A stretch of DNA of 44,657 nt from a virus, in IMG/VR virus record IMGVR_UViG_3300038441_000115, positions 1-44,657 of that record, one strand, 5' to 3'. The position numbers and the translations under genes are program-made. Of the stretch, positions 7,601 to 15,072 are shown in pieces (the first letter of the stretch is position 1; every line of letters starts with the position of its first letter). The notes below the pieces were generated by a model. That model saw only the letters and a program-made list of their open reading frames with translations, did no database searches and was not told the origin of the DNA.

Positions 7601-8807
7601 CACGCCTTTCTACGCCATCCAGAAAAAGGCTAAGCCTATTCCGGGCGACGTAGGTGTCGAGCTGGAGATCGAAGGCTCGATGGCACACGGTACTCCTGCC
7701 GGTCACTGGAGCTTCAAGGAAGAGGGTAGTCTTCGGTCTGGGGGTGAGTACGTCCTCTCTAAGCCCTGGCCGATCAAGCTACTCCCAGAGGCTCTCCAGG
7801 ACCTTCAGAAGGCCATCGATAACTCGAAGCCACAGAACTCCATCCGGTGCAGTACGCACATCCACGTCAACGTCACGAGCTACACTCCTCGTCAGGTCTG
7901 GTACATCTTGCTGGCTTACTACCTGCTTGAACCAATTCTGATGCGGACCCAGCCTCGTAAGCGTTGGGGCAATCTGTTCTGTCTCACGATGGAGCACGCC
8001 GAGAACATCTACCTCGATCTCGAATGGGATCTCTACAACCACAAGGCCCAGGCGTTCGACACGTTTACTCGTGATCGCAATCGCTATGCAGCTCTGAACC
8101 TTGTCTCTGTCAAGAAGTTCGGCTCGATCGAGTTCCGCTTCCTCGACGCGATGACAAACTGCAAGGACATCCTTGCGTGGTCCCAGATGTTCCACACGCT
8201 GACACAGGTCGCCAGCAATCTCACTCCGAACCGTCTCTTCAAGACTTATGACGAGCTGTCACCGGCTGAGTTCATTCGTTCTTTGATGGGGCCAAACTCG
8301 GATAAGTACATCCTCGACAAGCTGCCTTCGGACCTGAACCTCAACCAGCTCATTCATACGAACTATGACTACATGATTGAACTGGCTCAGGATCTTTCTT
8401 TCAAGAAGTTCCAGCTTCCCAAGATGTTCTGGGACGCCGATCTCTATGATCCGACGCAGGCCAAGGAGATGTACGCTGTGGGGGAGCTGCAGGAGGGTGA
8501 CGATTGGGCTGCCCCGCCGACTCCTCACCCTCAGGTCATCAATACACTTCAGGGTCAGCCCTGGCCACCTAATATGACAGCAGCTCAGATCCAGCAGATG
8601 GTGGCAAATATTGCGGAGCACCAGCCTCAACCACCTCAACCTACTGGATGGACTGGCGACATTACACCAACAGGTGCTGTAACCGCTCCACCTGCTGCAG
8701 CTCATACGTGGACGATCTTCGACGATGTGGGCGCGCCTCCCGAGTTCGAGCCTGATGATTTTGCGACGACCGCTCCGAATCATCTTGACGACCCGGAAAA
8801 CTTCTGA
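7578..8807 (+). CDS. Second amidoligase (Amidoligase_2-like) with Pro-rich tail
   Basis: 409 residues. GVELEIE (Glu28, Glu30) near the start, GGEYVLSKP (around 55-63), CSTHIHVNV (His94, His96), YAALNL and SIEFRFLDAM follow the Amidoligase_2 pattern of acid, EYVLS, HxHV and ExR strands in the GS-like fold. It should be an ATP-dependent carboxylate-amine ligase, distantly related to the enzyme at 5944. The last 90 or so residues are a Pro/Gln/Thr-rich low-complexity tail unlike the core, possibly a tether or a modification site. The start overlaps the previous gene. Confidence 0.8.
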   Translation: MASLNSLDTPFYAIQKKAKPIPGDVGVELEIEGSMAHGTPAGHWSFKEEGSLRSGGEYVLSKPWPIKLLPEALQDLQKAIDNSKPQNSIRCSTHIHVNVTSYTPRQVWYILLAYYLLEPILMRTQPRKRWGNLFCLTMEHAENIYLDLEWDLYNHKAQAFDTFTRDRNRYAALNLVSVKKFGSIEFRFLDAMTNCKDILAWSQMFHTLTQVASNLTPNRLFKTYDELSPAEFIRSLMGPNSDKYILDKLPSDLNLNQLIHTNYDYMIELAQDLSFKKFQLPKMFWDADLYDPTQAKEMYAVGELQEGDDWAAPPTPHPQVINTLQGQPWPPNMTAAQIQQMVANIAEHQPQPPQPTGWTGDITPTGAVTAPPAAAHTWTIFDDVGAPPEFEPDDFATTAPNHLDDPENF

Positions 8808-8813
8808 TACTAT
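8785..8813 (+). promoter_or_regulatory. Candidate sigma70 promoter for the ATP-grasp gene
   Basis: TTGACG (5/6 to the -35 consensus), a 17-base spacer, then TACTAT (4/6 to -10). Other -10-like words (TATTAT, TATACT) follow at once. It lies inside the end of the second amidoligase gene and just before the ATP-grasp gene, so it could give that gene independent expression. Confidence 0.5.
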
Positions 8814-8814
8814 T

Positions 8815-8831
8815 ATACTCTAGGAGAGTAT
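8815..8831 (+). promoter_or_regulatory. Perfect 7-bp hairpin enclosing the Shine-Dalgarno of the ATP-grasp gene
   Basis: ATACTCT, loop AGG, AGAGTAT: a perfect inverted repeat whose loop and 3' arm contain the AGGAG that serves the ATG at 8833. As RNA it would mask the ribosome site; as DNA it could be an operator next to the promoter, for example for the XRE protein of the cluster. Confidence 0.6.
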
Positions 8832-8832
8832 T

Positions 8833-9705
8833 ATGCCTGACTACTACACGGACTCGCTGGGCTACATCAAGCAGGCTAAGCGCAAGCCCCGCTCGACCCT
8901 GACTGGCAACAAGGATGTCTTCCTTCTGCCTTACAACAAGTTCTCGCAGGGTGCGAAGGCTCTCATCAAGGGCCTTGACCTTATGTACAACTCGGTCCAG
9001 CGGCTCGAAGAAACCTACGTGATACATCCTAATGACACCAAGGTCAAGACGGTGATCAACTGGGGCTCTGGCAACTTTCCCGGGTGGCTTCGTGCTATCT
9101 CCACCAAGGTGCTGAACGACACCACGGCAGTCAATATCTGTCGTAACAAGGTGAAGTTCTTCCAGACCGTCGGCGACAAGGCTCGCATTCCTGAGATTCT
9201 CTACGAGCTGGAGCCCGCCCTTGCTCTTGTCCGCGATGGCAAGCTCGTCATGGGCCGTAAGGCTAACGGGTCTTGCGGCACGGATATCGTGTTCTACGAG
9301 GAGAACGCTTCGGAATTCTCGAAGGCTGACTTCTGGTCGGTCTACAAGAAGAAGAAGCACGAGTTCCGTGTCCACATCTTCAACGGAGAGATCATTGATC
9401 TTCAGCAGAAGGCTCTTCGTACTACCGATCCGGCTGGTAATCCCATGCCGACGAACGACATCGACTTCCGTATCCGCAACCATCGCAATGGTTTCATCTT
9501 CAAGCGGAACGAAATTTCTGTCCCGAATGACGTGACTGTCCAGGCTCTGGCTGCCTTTAAGGCAATCCCTGGTCTGGACTTCGGTGCTGTCGATGTCATC
9601 TATAACGAGTATGAAGACAAGGCATACGTCCTTGAAATCAATACTGCACCCGGCCTTGAAGGCACCACCCTCGAAAACTATCTCAAGGCCTTCAAGACTA
9701 TTTAG
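8833..9705 (+). CDS. ATP-grasp ligase (RimK-like)
   Basis: 290 residues. The central part has LVMGRKANGSCGTDIVF, the flexible ATP-binding loop and hinge of ATP-grasp enzymes, then HEFRVHIFNGEII, and the C-terminal FGAVDVIYNEYEDKAYVLEINTAPGL in two parts, where the acids and the EIN motif hold Mg-ATP. The family makes acyl-phosphates from carboxylates and couples them to amines, commonly adding amino acids to peptides or proteins. It closes the amide-chemistry cluster and has its own candidate promoter and a hairpin over its ribosome site, suggesting separate control. Confidence 0.85.
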   Translation: MPDYYTDSLGYIKQAKRKPRSTLTGNKDVFLLPYNKFSQGAKALIKGLDLMYNSVQRLEETYVIHPNDTKVKTVINWGSGNFPGWLRAISTKVLNDTTAVNICRNKVKFFQTVGDKARIPEILYELEPALALVRDGKLVMGRKANGSCGTDIVFYEENASEFSKADFWSVYKKKKHEFRVHIFNGEIIDLQQKALRTTDPAGNPMPTNDIDFRIRNHRNGFIFKRNEISVPNDVTVQALAAFKAIPGLDFGAVDVIYNEYEDKAYVLEINTAPGLEGTTLENYLKAFKTI

Positions 9706-9734
9706 TTAATCGACATAAAAAGAAAGGCGATATA

Positions 9735-9974
9735 ATGCCTCGTTGTGTCACATGCGATAAATGCTCAGAAATTGACGGCGGGTCTCACCAGCAGTATACC
9801 TGGTCCAAGAAGGACAACGGATATGTCTGCTCTACCTGCCGTCAGTATAGCTTCAAACAACCAGTATACGTGGAACAAAATGGAGAGGTCCCAATCCTCG
9901 ATGACGACTTGGAAGGACTTGAACTTCTGGAAGACACCAGCCTGGCACGAAGTCCTCAAGACACTGAAGGCTGA
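9735..9974 (+). CDS. Small zinc-ribbon protein (79 aa)
   Basis: Cys residues at the start (CVTCDKCS) and again after 30 residues (CSTC) form a CxxC...CxxC zinc ribbon; the C-terminal half is acidic (VPILDDDLEGLELLED). The ATG is part of TATAATG, preceded by GAAAGGCG as Shine-Dalgarno. It overlaps the UDG-like gene by about 70 bases in another frame. It could be a nucleic-acid-binding or inhibitor protein; function not assignable. Confidence 0.6.
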   Translation: MPRCVTCDKCSEIDGGSHQQYTWSKKDNGYVCSTCRQYSFKQPVYVEQNGEVPILDDDLEGLELLEDTSLARSPQDTEG

Positions 9975-10554
9975 GGAGGGTCAGTTCGTACCGCCTATTG
10001 AGGATGTATTCCGTCCATTGATTGAGACACCACTCGATAAGGTCCGTGTCGTGATCCTTGGCGGTGAGCCTCACTCAATGATGGCTAACGACGGGCTGGC
10101 CTTCAGCTATCCCCGTGTAGTACAGGACCCGGGTCTCCTACCGCAAACCCTCCAGAATATCTTTGAGGAGTACGAACACGATCTTCGCTGGCCTACTCCT
10201 AAATCCGGGTGTCTTGATAAGTGGGCTCAGTATGGCGTCCTCCTCTGGAACGCCACTCCGACTGTCCATAAGTCCAAACCGAGGAGTCATGTCGGTATTG
10301 GATGGCACGAACTCACGAATGAAATCCTGACGACGTGTTACAACGAGAACCCAAACACTGTCTTCCTTCTGTGGAACACAGCCAGGGATCACTACATCGA
10401 TTTCCTTCCTGAGAAGGCTCTTATCGTCGATGCCGTAGGCCCACAGATCATGGGGAAGGACTTCGATCAATTCTTTGGCAGTAGCCCATTCACCAAGGTT
10501 AACTCCATGCTGGTAGCTACAGGTCAGGACCCGATCTTCTGGCGATTGCCATAG
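9901..10554 (+). CDS. Uracil-DNA glycosylase-fold protein with altered active site
   Basis: 217 residues aligning by eye with family 1 UDG from the N-terminal Trp region to the end: KVRVVILG, GLAFS, TLQNIFEE, GVLLWNATPTV, SHVGIGWHELT and VFLLWNTA match E. coli Ung blocks. The water-activating motif GQDPYH reads GGEPHS (residues 54-59), with Asp replaced by Glu and the Tyr-His lost. The HPSPLS loop with catalytic His is replaced by GPQIMG. It is therefore either inactive on uracil, for example a DNA-binding or partner-blocking protein, or has a new substrate. GGAGAGG lies 12 bases before the chosen ATG; an in-frame ATG at 9880 is possible. Confidence 0.8.
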   Translation: MTTWKDLNFWKTPAWHEVLKTLKAEEGQFVPPIEDVFRPLIETPLDKVRVVILGGEPHSMMANDGLAFSYPRVVQDPGLLPQTLQNIFEEYEHDLRWPTPKSGCLDKWAQYGVLLWNATPTVHKSKPRSHVGIGWHELTNEILTTCYNENPNTVFLLWNTARDHYIDFLPEKALIVDAVGPQIMGKDFDQFFGSSPFTKVNSMLVATGQDPIFWRLP

Positions 10555-10621
10555 GATATACATCCCCTGGGAACTTACGTTAATAGGGTAGCATGAATTT
10601 TAATCCCCGTCAAGAGGGAAA

Positions 10622-12643
10622 ATGTTCGATCTAGATAAAATCGTAGTTGGGGACGTCGAAACCGATGCCCTCGACGGCTATACGAAGGTCCATTGCTGTG
10701 TCTTCAACACGATGGATGGCACCGAATACGTCTTTGAAGAACCCTCCCGTCTCCCGTGGGTGGCCCGGGATATGCGAGACTTCCTCCATGAGTACAACAC
10801 AGTGGCTGGCCACCACTTCATTCAGTTCGACTACGACGCTCTACAGGACCTCCTGCCTGGCACACTGACCCATCATAAGATCCTCGACACTCTCGTCATG
10901 GGGCGCCTCGTCAATTACTCTCGTCCTGGTGGGCATTCCATCGCTGCCTATGGTGAAAGCTTTGGTGTCCGAAAGGAAGGCAAGGACATCAAGGACTTCT
11001 CGGTATACACCGAAGAGATGCTCCGTCGTTGTAAGTCGGACGTCGTAATCAATCGCCGTATCCTTGAATCTCAGATGCGCTTCCTCAAGGACAAGTCCTG
11101 GGAGCAGGCCATTGGGATCGAGCACTTTGTCGAATGGCAGTGCCGCAGGATGCGTAAACATGGCCTAGAATTCGATACGGAGGCCGCCAAGGGGCTTTAC
11201 GATGATTTGGCTACCCGACTGGCTCCTATTGATGAAAGCCTGCTACAGGCCTTCCCTCCGGTCTTTAAGGAGATCAAGTATGTTACGCCTGTTCGGACAA
11301 AGAGTGGTACCCTCCACTCGAAAGACTTCCGCTGGGCAGCGACGCATGAGTATACGTACGACAAGTCGAAGGGTGTTGTTACACTGGGTGACCGTGTCCC
11401 TGATCGTGTTGCTGATCTGTCTGACTTTGATGGTACGCCCTTTTCCCTTGGCGAGCTGATCCCATTTAATCCCGGCAGTCCTTCTCAGATCGTCACCCGT
11501 CTGAATGAATCAGGTTGGAAACCTACAGAGAAGACGAAGGGGCACACTGACTTCATCAAGAACCGCCGCTTCTTCAAAGGAACCAAGGATGAGTACCAAC
11601 AGCGCCTCCATGACTTTCAGGCTATCGGTTGGAAAGTATCTGAGACAAACCTACTCACACTTCCCGACTCGGCTCCAAGGGCAGCTCGCCAACTGGCTGA
11701 ACGGATTACCATTGCAAGTCGAGTGTCGGATGTCGAAGAGTGGCTCGCCCTCGTTGCCAACGATGGACGTCTACATCCATATCTTTCTGGCATCGGGGCA
11801 TGGACTCAGCGCTTGGCGCACTCTAAACCAAATTCAGCGAATATACCTGTCGCTAAGCGCTCTCCAAGAGATACTGAATTCGTCTCGTGGGTCAATGACA
11901 TCAATGACCGAATGCGAGCGCTATTCATTGCACCGCGCGGCTACCGACTATTGGGTACAGACGCGGACGGCATCCAGATGCGAATCTTTGCCCACCTTGT
12001 TGGGGATGAGAGACTCATTCAGGCACTCGTGTCTGGAGACAAGTCCAATGGAACAGACATCCACTCCGTCCACCAGCGAGCCCTTGGAAGTGTCTGCAAG
12101 TCTCGAGATGCAGCTAAGACTTTTATCTATGCCTTTCTCTTGGGTGCCGGAATTAGCAAAGTTGCAGAAATTCTGGAGTGCTCTGTCAACCAAGCAAAGG
12201 AAGCAGTTAATTCTTTCCTGGCTTTCTATCCCGGGCTTAAGGAACTCAAGCAGGAGCGTATTCCTCGCGACGCTGAGAGGGGGTATTTCATTGGTCTCGA
12301 TGGAAGAAAAGTCATTTGTTCTTCCGAACACCTTATGCTCTCCGGATATCTCCAGAACGGAGAAAAAATCATCATGTCTTATGCACTCCGAGAATGGCTG
12401 TCCAAGGTGGAGCTATTGCAACTGCCCGTAGAGCTTTTGAACTGGGTACATGATGAATGGCAGACCCTTATTCCAGATGACAACGATCTGGCTAAGACTG
12501 TGACTGACATCCAGATCCAAGCCCTTCGGGATACGACTGACATCCTTAAACTGAAATGCCCCATGGAAGGCACGACCTCGAAGCATGCAAATGACGACGG
12601 GACGATCTTCTATGGTGGCTATTCCTGGAAAGAAACGCATTAA
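10622..12643 (+). CDS. DNA polymerase, family A, T7 gp5-like with 3'-5' exonuclease
   Basis: 673 residues (T7 gp5 has 704). ExoI is GDVETD (Asp11, Glu13) and ExoII is HHFIQFDYD. Polymerase motif A is GTDADGIQMRI (Asp447), motif B is RDAAKTFIYAFLLGAG (Arg495, Lys499, Tyr503), close to T7 RDNAKTFIYGF, and motif C is VHDEW (His610, Asp611, Glu612). It copies the phage genome with proofreading and should work with the primase-helicase and the SSB-like protein. T7 gp5 uses host thioredoxin; the NrdH-like protein at 17038 is a conceivable but unsupported substitute. Starts with AAGAGGG just upstream. Confidence 0.95.
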   Translation: MFDLDKIVVGDVETDALDGYTKVHCCVFNTMDGTEYVFEEPSRLPWVARDMRDFLHEYNTVAGHHFIQFDYDALQDLLPGTLTHHKILDTLVMGRLVNYSRPGGHSIAAYGESFGVRKEGKDIKDFSVYTEEMLRRCKSDVVINRRILESQMRFLKDKSWEQAIGIEHFVEWQCRRMRKHGLEFDTEAAKGLYDDLATRLAPIDESLLQAFPPVFKEIKYVTPVRTKSGTLHSKDFRWAATHEYTYDKSKGVVTLGDRVPDRVADLSDFDGTPFSLGELIPFNPGSPSQIVTRLNESGWKPTEKTKGHTDFIKNRRFFKGTKDEYQQRLHDFQAIGWKVSETNLLTLPDSAPRAARQLAERITIASRVSDVEEWLALVANDGRLHPYLSGIGAWTQRLAHSKPNSANIPVAKRSPRDTEFVSWVNDINDRMRALFIAPRGYRLLGTDADGIQMRIFAHLVGDERLIQALVSGDKSNGTDIHSVHQRALGSVCKSRDAAKTFIYAFLLGAGISKVAEILECSVNQAKEAVNSFLAFYPGLKELKQERIPRDAERGYFIGLDGRKVICSSEHLMLSGYLQNGEKIIMSYALREWLSKVELLQLPVELLNWVHDEWQTLIPDDNDLAKTVTDIQIQALRDTTDILKLKCPMEGTTSKHANDDGTIFYGGYSWKETH

Positions 12644-12900
12644 TGTTCGCTATCGTTGTTGAGATGTGGGGTATGGGTGACGAAGATCCATACGATCTTG
12701 AATACGTAGGAGAATTCCTGTGGTCCTCTGGCTTCGCTACTGGTGAAGTCCACATCTGGAACACACCGCAGGAAGCTCTTCTGTTCTTGTCGGACAACGA
12801 AAAAAAGAGCAGCTTCTCGGGCTTTGACTATCGGTATCACCTTGCTGAGGTCGATGTGTCTGACGGTGTTTTCCGTCGTGAACAAGATATTTGGGAATAA
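12643..12900 (+). CDS. Hypothetical protein (85 aa)
   Basis: The ATG shares one base with the polymerase stop (TAATG), so it is probably co-translated. An acidic protein with several Trp, Phe and Tyr residues and a C-terminal strand-like region (HLAEVDVSDGVFRRE). No family recognised. Confidence 0.65.
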   Translation: MFAIVVEMWGMGDEDPYDLEYVGEFLWSSGFATGEVHIWNTPQEALLFLSDNEKKSSFSGFDYRYHLAEVDVSDGVFRREQDIWE

Positions 12901-12910
12901 GGAGGATAAA

Positions 12911-12928
12911 ATGGATATTGGGGGTTGA
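12911..12928 (+). other. Strong Shine-Dalgarno followed by a five-codon minicistron
   Basis: AAGGAGG (ending at 12905) is ideally spaced for the ATG at 12911, but the frame closes after five codons (MDIGG, TGA). The stop overlaps the -35 box of the next promoter. It may be the stump of a deleted gene or a short leader peptide. Confidence 0.4.
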
Positions 12929-12953
12929 CATCTGACCCGGTATGGGGTATTCT
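12925..12953 (+). promoter_or_regulatory. Sigma70-type promoter for the SSB/exonuclease genes
   Basis: Perfect TTGACA, a 17-base spacer and TATTCT (4/6). It lies in the only gene-free gap of this block, 36 bases before the ATG at 12989, and would start a transcript for the small gene, the SSB-like gene and the downstream recombination genes. Confidence 0.7.
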
Positions 12954-12988
12954 AATCATACCAATTAAGAGTTCCACCAAGGAAACCA

Positions 12989-13237
12989 ATGACAGAGCAC
13001 TACACACCAGTCGAACCAGCGATCTATCTATACACGCTGACGATCAATGTCACCGGAGCAATAAACTCAGACGCCCCGGAGGACAAGACTAAGGAGCTCC
13101 TTCTAGAAGCTCTCTCTGAGAAGTATGCCGACAACATCGAACTCCTTGAGTTCCGTCAGGCCACTCCTTCAGAGATCGAAAGTCTGAAAGAGTTCTACGA
13201 CTTTGATGCTGAAGACATAAACACCACAGTAAACTAA
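12989..13237 (+). CDS. Hypothetical protein (82 aa)
   Basis: First gene after the sigma70-type promoter, preceded by AAGGAAACC. Pattern: a beta strand region (IYLYTLTINVTG), a helix (KTKELLLEALSEKYADN), a strand (IELLEF) and an acidic end. This looks like a small alpha/beta domain. No family recognised. Its place directly before the SSB-like gene suggests a role in replication or early takeover. Confidence 0.65.
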   Translation: MTEHYTPVEPAIYLYTLTINVTGAINSDAPEDKTKELLLEALSEKYADNIELLEFRQATPSEIESLKEFYDFDAEDINTTVN

Positions 13238-13265
13238 AAGCTACAAGAAAAGAAAGAGCCAAGCA

Positions 13266-13703
13266 ATGGCCGACAAGTACTACTACCTTAAGGGCAAGAG
13301 CGCCTGGGCTAAGATCAAGAACCCTGACAAGGAATACGAGTGCTACTCTGTAGACCTCTTCCTCGACGGCGAGTCCAAGATCCTGTTCAAGGATTCCGGC
13401 CTCCAGCTCAAGGTCAAGTCGACTGAAGATGGTGATTACATCCGTCTCCGTCGCCCTCTCCAGAAGAACTTCAAGGACAAGGGTGTCGTCGATAACGGAC
13501 CACCGCAGGTCCTCCTGAAGAATGCCGACGGTGACTACACCCCGTTCGATGACTTCATCGGCAATGGTTCTGAAATCATCTGTAAGGTCCGTGTCTACGA
13601 TACCAACCGTGGCAAGGGCCATGAGCTGACCGTCGTAGCAATTGAGAAGCTCGTTGAGTACAAGGGCGCTGAAGAAGTCGGAGGCGACGATCTCCCATTC
13701 TAA
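13266..13703 (+). CDS. Single-stranded DNA-binding protein-like
   Basis: 145 residues, beta-rich as expected for an OB fold, ending in the acidic tip GGDDLPF, very like the DDDIPF tip of bacterial SSB and the acidic tail of T7 gp2.5, which recruit polymerase and helicase. The primase-helicase here also ends in an acidic EELPF. It sits next to the recombination nucleases. It should coat single strands during replication and annealing. The assignment rests on length, tail and context. Confidence 0.75.
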   Translation: MADKYYYLKGKSAWAKIKNPDKEYECYSVDLFLDGESKILFKDSGLQLKVKSTEDGDYIRLRRPLQKNFKDKGVVDNGPPQVLLKNADGDYTPFDDFIGNGSEIICKVRVYDTNRGKGHELTVVAIEKLVEYKGAEEVGGDDLPF

Positions 13704-14538
13704 GGACATCAGTACTTTAGTAGGAGATATTTATCGACTGGTAGACAACGGTGGGGAGGTCAGTGACGAACTGGTCTCCTCATTCGCTGAAGGGCTTGCC
13801 GAGATCGTTAGGTCGAGACTTAAGGAACGAACCTCGGGTTCTTACCTGCGTCCTAGCAATCTCGGAGAGGCTTGTGATCGAAAGCTCTGGTACAGTATTC
13901 GTAAGCCTGAGCTGGCTGAGCCCCTCCCCCCAGAAACCAAACTCAAATTCCTGATCGGGGATATTCATGAGGCAGTCCTTCTATTCCTCGCCGAGGCAAG
14001 TGGCCACGAGGTTGCGGGTCAACAGGATGCTCTCGAGTTGCATGGTGTTTCTGGCAGTCGTGACGCTGTCGTTGATGGCGTTACTCTTGACGTCAAGTCT
14101 GCTTCAAGCCGTTCTTTCATTAAATTCGTAGACGGCCTATCTCCTGAGACCGATGCGTTCGGTTACATCAAACAGCTTAACTTCTACCTCCACGCAGCGG
14201 ACAATGATGACACAGTCACAGACAAATCTAGGGCCGCCTTCCTTGCTTCAGACAAGCAGCTTGGCAAGATCACTCTGGACATCCACAAGCGATCTGACAT
14301 TGACTTTGCTAAGCTCATCTCAGAAAAGAATGAGATGCTCGCTTCCCCTAAGCTTCCTCCAAGAGGCTTTGCGTCTGTACCAGAAGGTAAGAGCGGAAAC
14401 AAAAAGCTGGGAGTCGAGTGCTCCTATTGTGCCTTCAAACGTTCTTGCTGGCCAGGACTTAGAACCTTTGCTTATTCCTATGGCCCGGTCTTCTTAACAG
14501 AGGTGCATAGGGAGCCTCAGGTCTGGGAGATCCGATGA
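13642..14538 (+). CDS. PD-(D/E)XK exonuclease with four-Cys (Fe-S type) cluster
   Basis: About 298 residues from the longest start. The nuclease core is GDIHE (Glu110), SRDAVVDG (Asp141), LDVKSAS (Asp150, Lys152) and QLNFYLH (Gln178). One Cys before the core (Cys78 in GEACDRKLW) and three at the end (CSYC, then Cys269) give the Cas4/AddB-like 4Fe-4S layout. It should resect DNA ends for recombination and recycle host DNA, in the place T7 uses gp6. The start is a problem: no ATG precedes the conserved DIYRLV region. TTG at 13642 or 13654, inside the SSB gene, are the best candidates, although a strong AGGAG lies at 13722. Confidence 0.85.
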   Translation: MRSSLSTRALKKSEATISHSKDISTLVGDIYRLVDNGGEVSDELVSSFAEGLAEIVRSRLKERTSGSYLRPSNLGEACDRKLWYSIRKPELAEPLPPETKLKFLIGDIHEAVLLFLAEASGHEVAGQQDALELHGVSGSRDAVVDGVTLDVKSASSRSFIKFVDGLSPETDAFGYIKQLNFYLHAADNDDTVTDKSRAAFLASDKQLGKITLDIHKRSDIDFAKLISEKNEMLASPKLPPRGFASVPEGKSGNKKLGVECSYCAFKRSCWPGLRTFAYSYGPVFLTEVHREPQVWEIR

Positions 14539-14888
14539 CATTGACACCACAGGAGAAGAGACGTGAAGGACACCTACGACGAACATACGGACTGGATCTT
14601 GAGCAATATCAACAACTCTTTGCCAGTCAGAAAGGCTGTTGCAAAGTCTGTGGAAGAGCTGCTAAGGATCTTGGGCAGACCCTTTCAGTCGATCACGATC
14701 ACAAGACTCGGGAAATCCGCGGCCTCCTCTGCACTTTCTGTAACCGTTACGTGGTTGGACGGCACCGAGACTTCCTTCTACTTCAGGCCGCTAGCCGATA
14801 CCTAGAGCCACCTTTCACTGGCTGGTTTGTCCCCGTTAAGAAAAGAAAGAAAAAGAATGCCAAGCGCAACAGACAAGCTACAAAATAA
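14535..14888 (+). CDS. Recombination endonuclease VII (Holliday-junction resolvase)
   Basis: 117 residues with the full signature: CKVCG (Cys36, Cys39), LSVDHDHKT (Asp53, His54, Asp55, His56), IRGLLCTFCN (Cys66, Cys69, Asn70). The four Cys hold zinc and the DHDH/Asn set is the His-Me finger catalytic site. It cleaves branched DNA before packaging, the job of T4 gp49 and T7 gp3. It has a Lys-rich C-terminal tail and overlaps the exonuclease gene by ATGA. Confidence 0.93.
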   Translation: MTLTPQEKRREGHLRRTYGLDLEQYQQLFASQKGCCKVCGRAAKDLGQTLSVDHDHKTREIRGLLCTFCNRYVVGRHRDFLLLQAASRYLEPPFTGWFVPVKKRKKKNAKRNRQATK

Positions 14889-15072
14889 GATCCGTGAACT
14901 CTTCGGAGATCTCGATCTGGCTGCCCCAGAGGAATATCTTATTCTTCAGGGATACACGATTACGGATGGCTTTATTTCAAAGCAGGATGTGACTGAGATC
15001 TGGGAGATGACACAGCAGGAGCTAATCTGTGTTATGTTCCTGGTTGAAGAGTGGGATTACGCATTTGAGTAA
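14857..15072 (+). CDS. Hypothetical small protein (71 aa)
   Basis: Starts at the ATG at 14857 inside the end of the endonuclease VII gene. Acidic and helical (KLQNKIRELFGDLDL; QDVTEIWEMTQQELICVMFLVEEW). Resembles the small acidic protein at 15835 in size and composition. No function can be given. Confidence 0.55.
   Translation: MPSATDKLQNKIRELFGDLDLAAPEEYLILQGYTITDGFISKQDVTEIWEMTQQELICVMFLVEEWDYAFE

Noticed and set aside
8662-9483. Minus-strand frame of 273 codons opposite the ATP-grasp gene
   Set aside because: Shadow of an ATP-grasp gene with intact motifs; composition (Leu/Val/Asp/Arg) is that of an antisense reading.
9706-9736. TATAAT just before the zinc-ribbon gene as a promoter
   Set aside because: The best -35-like word (TCGACA) is only 15 bases away and the box overlaps the start codon, so it would give a leaderless message although a ribosome site is present.
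11505-12431. Plus-strand 308-codon frame inside the DNA polymerase gene
   Set aside because: Out of frame with clear polymerase motifs; Ser/Leu-rich with no plausible domain.
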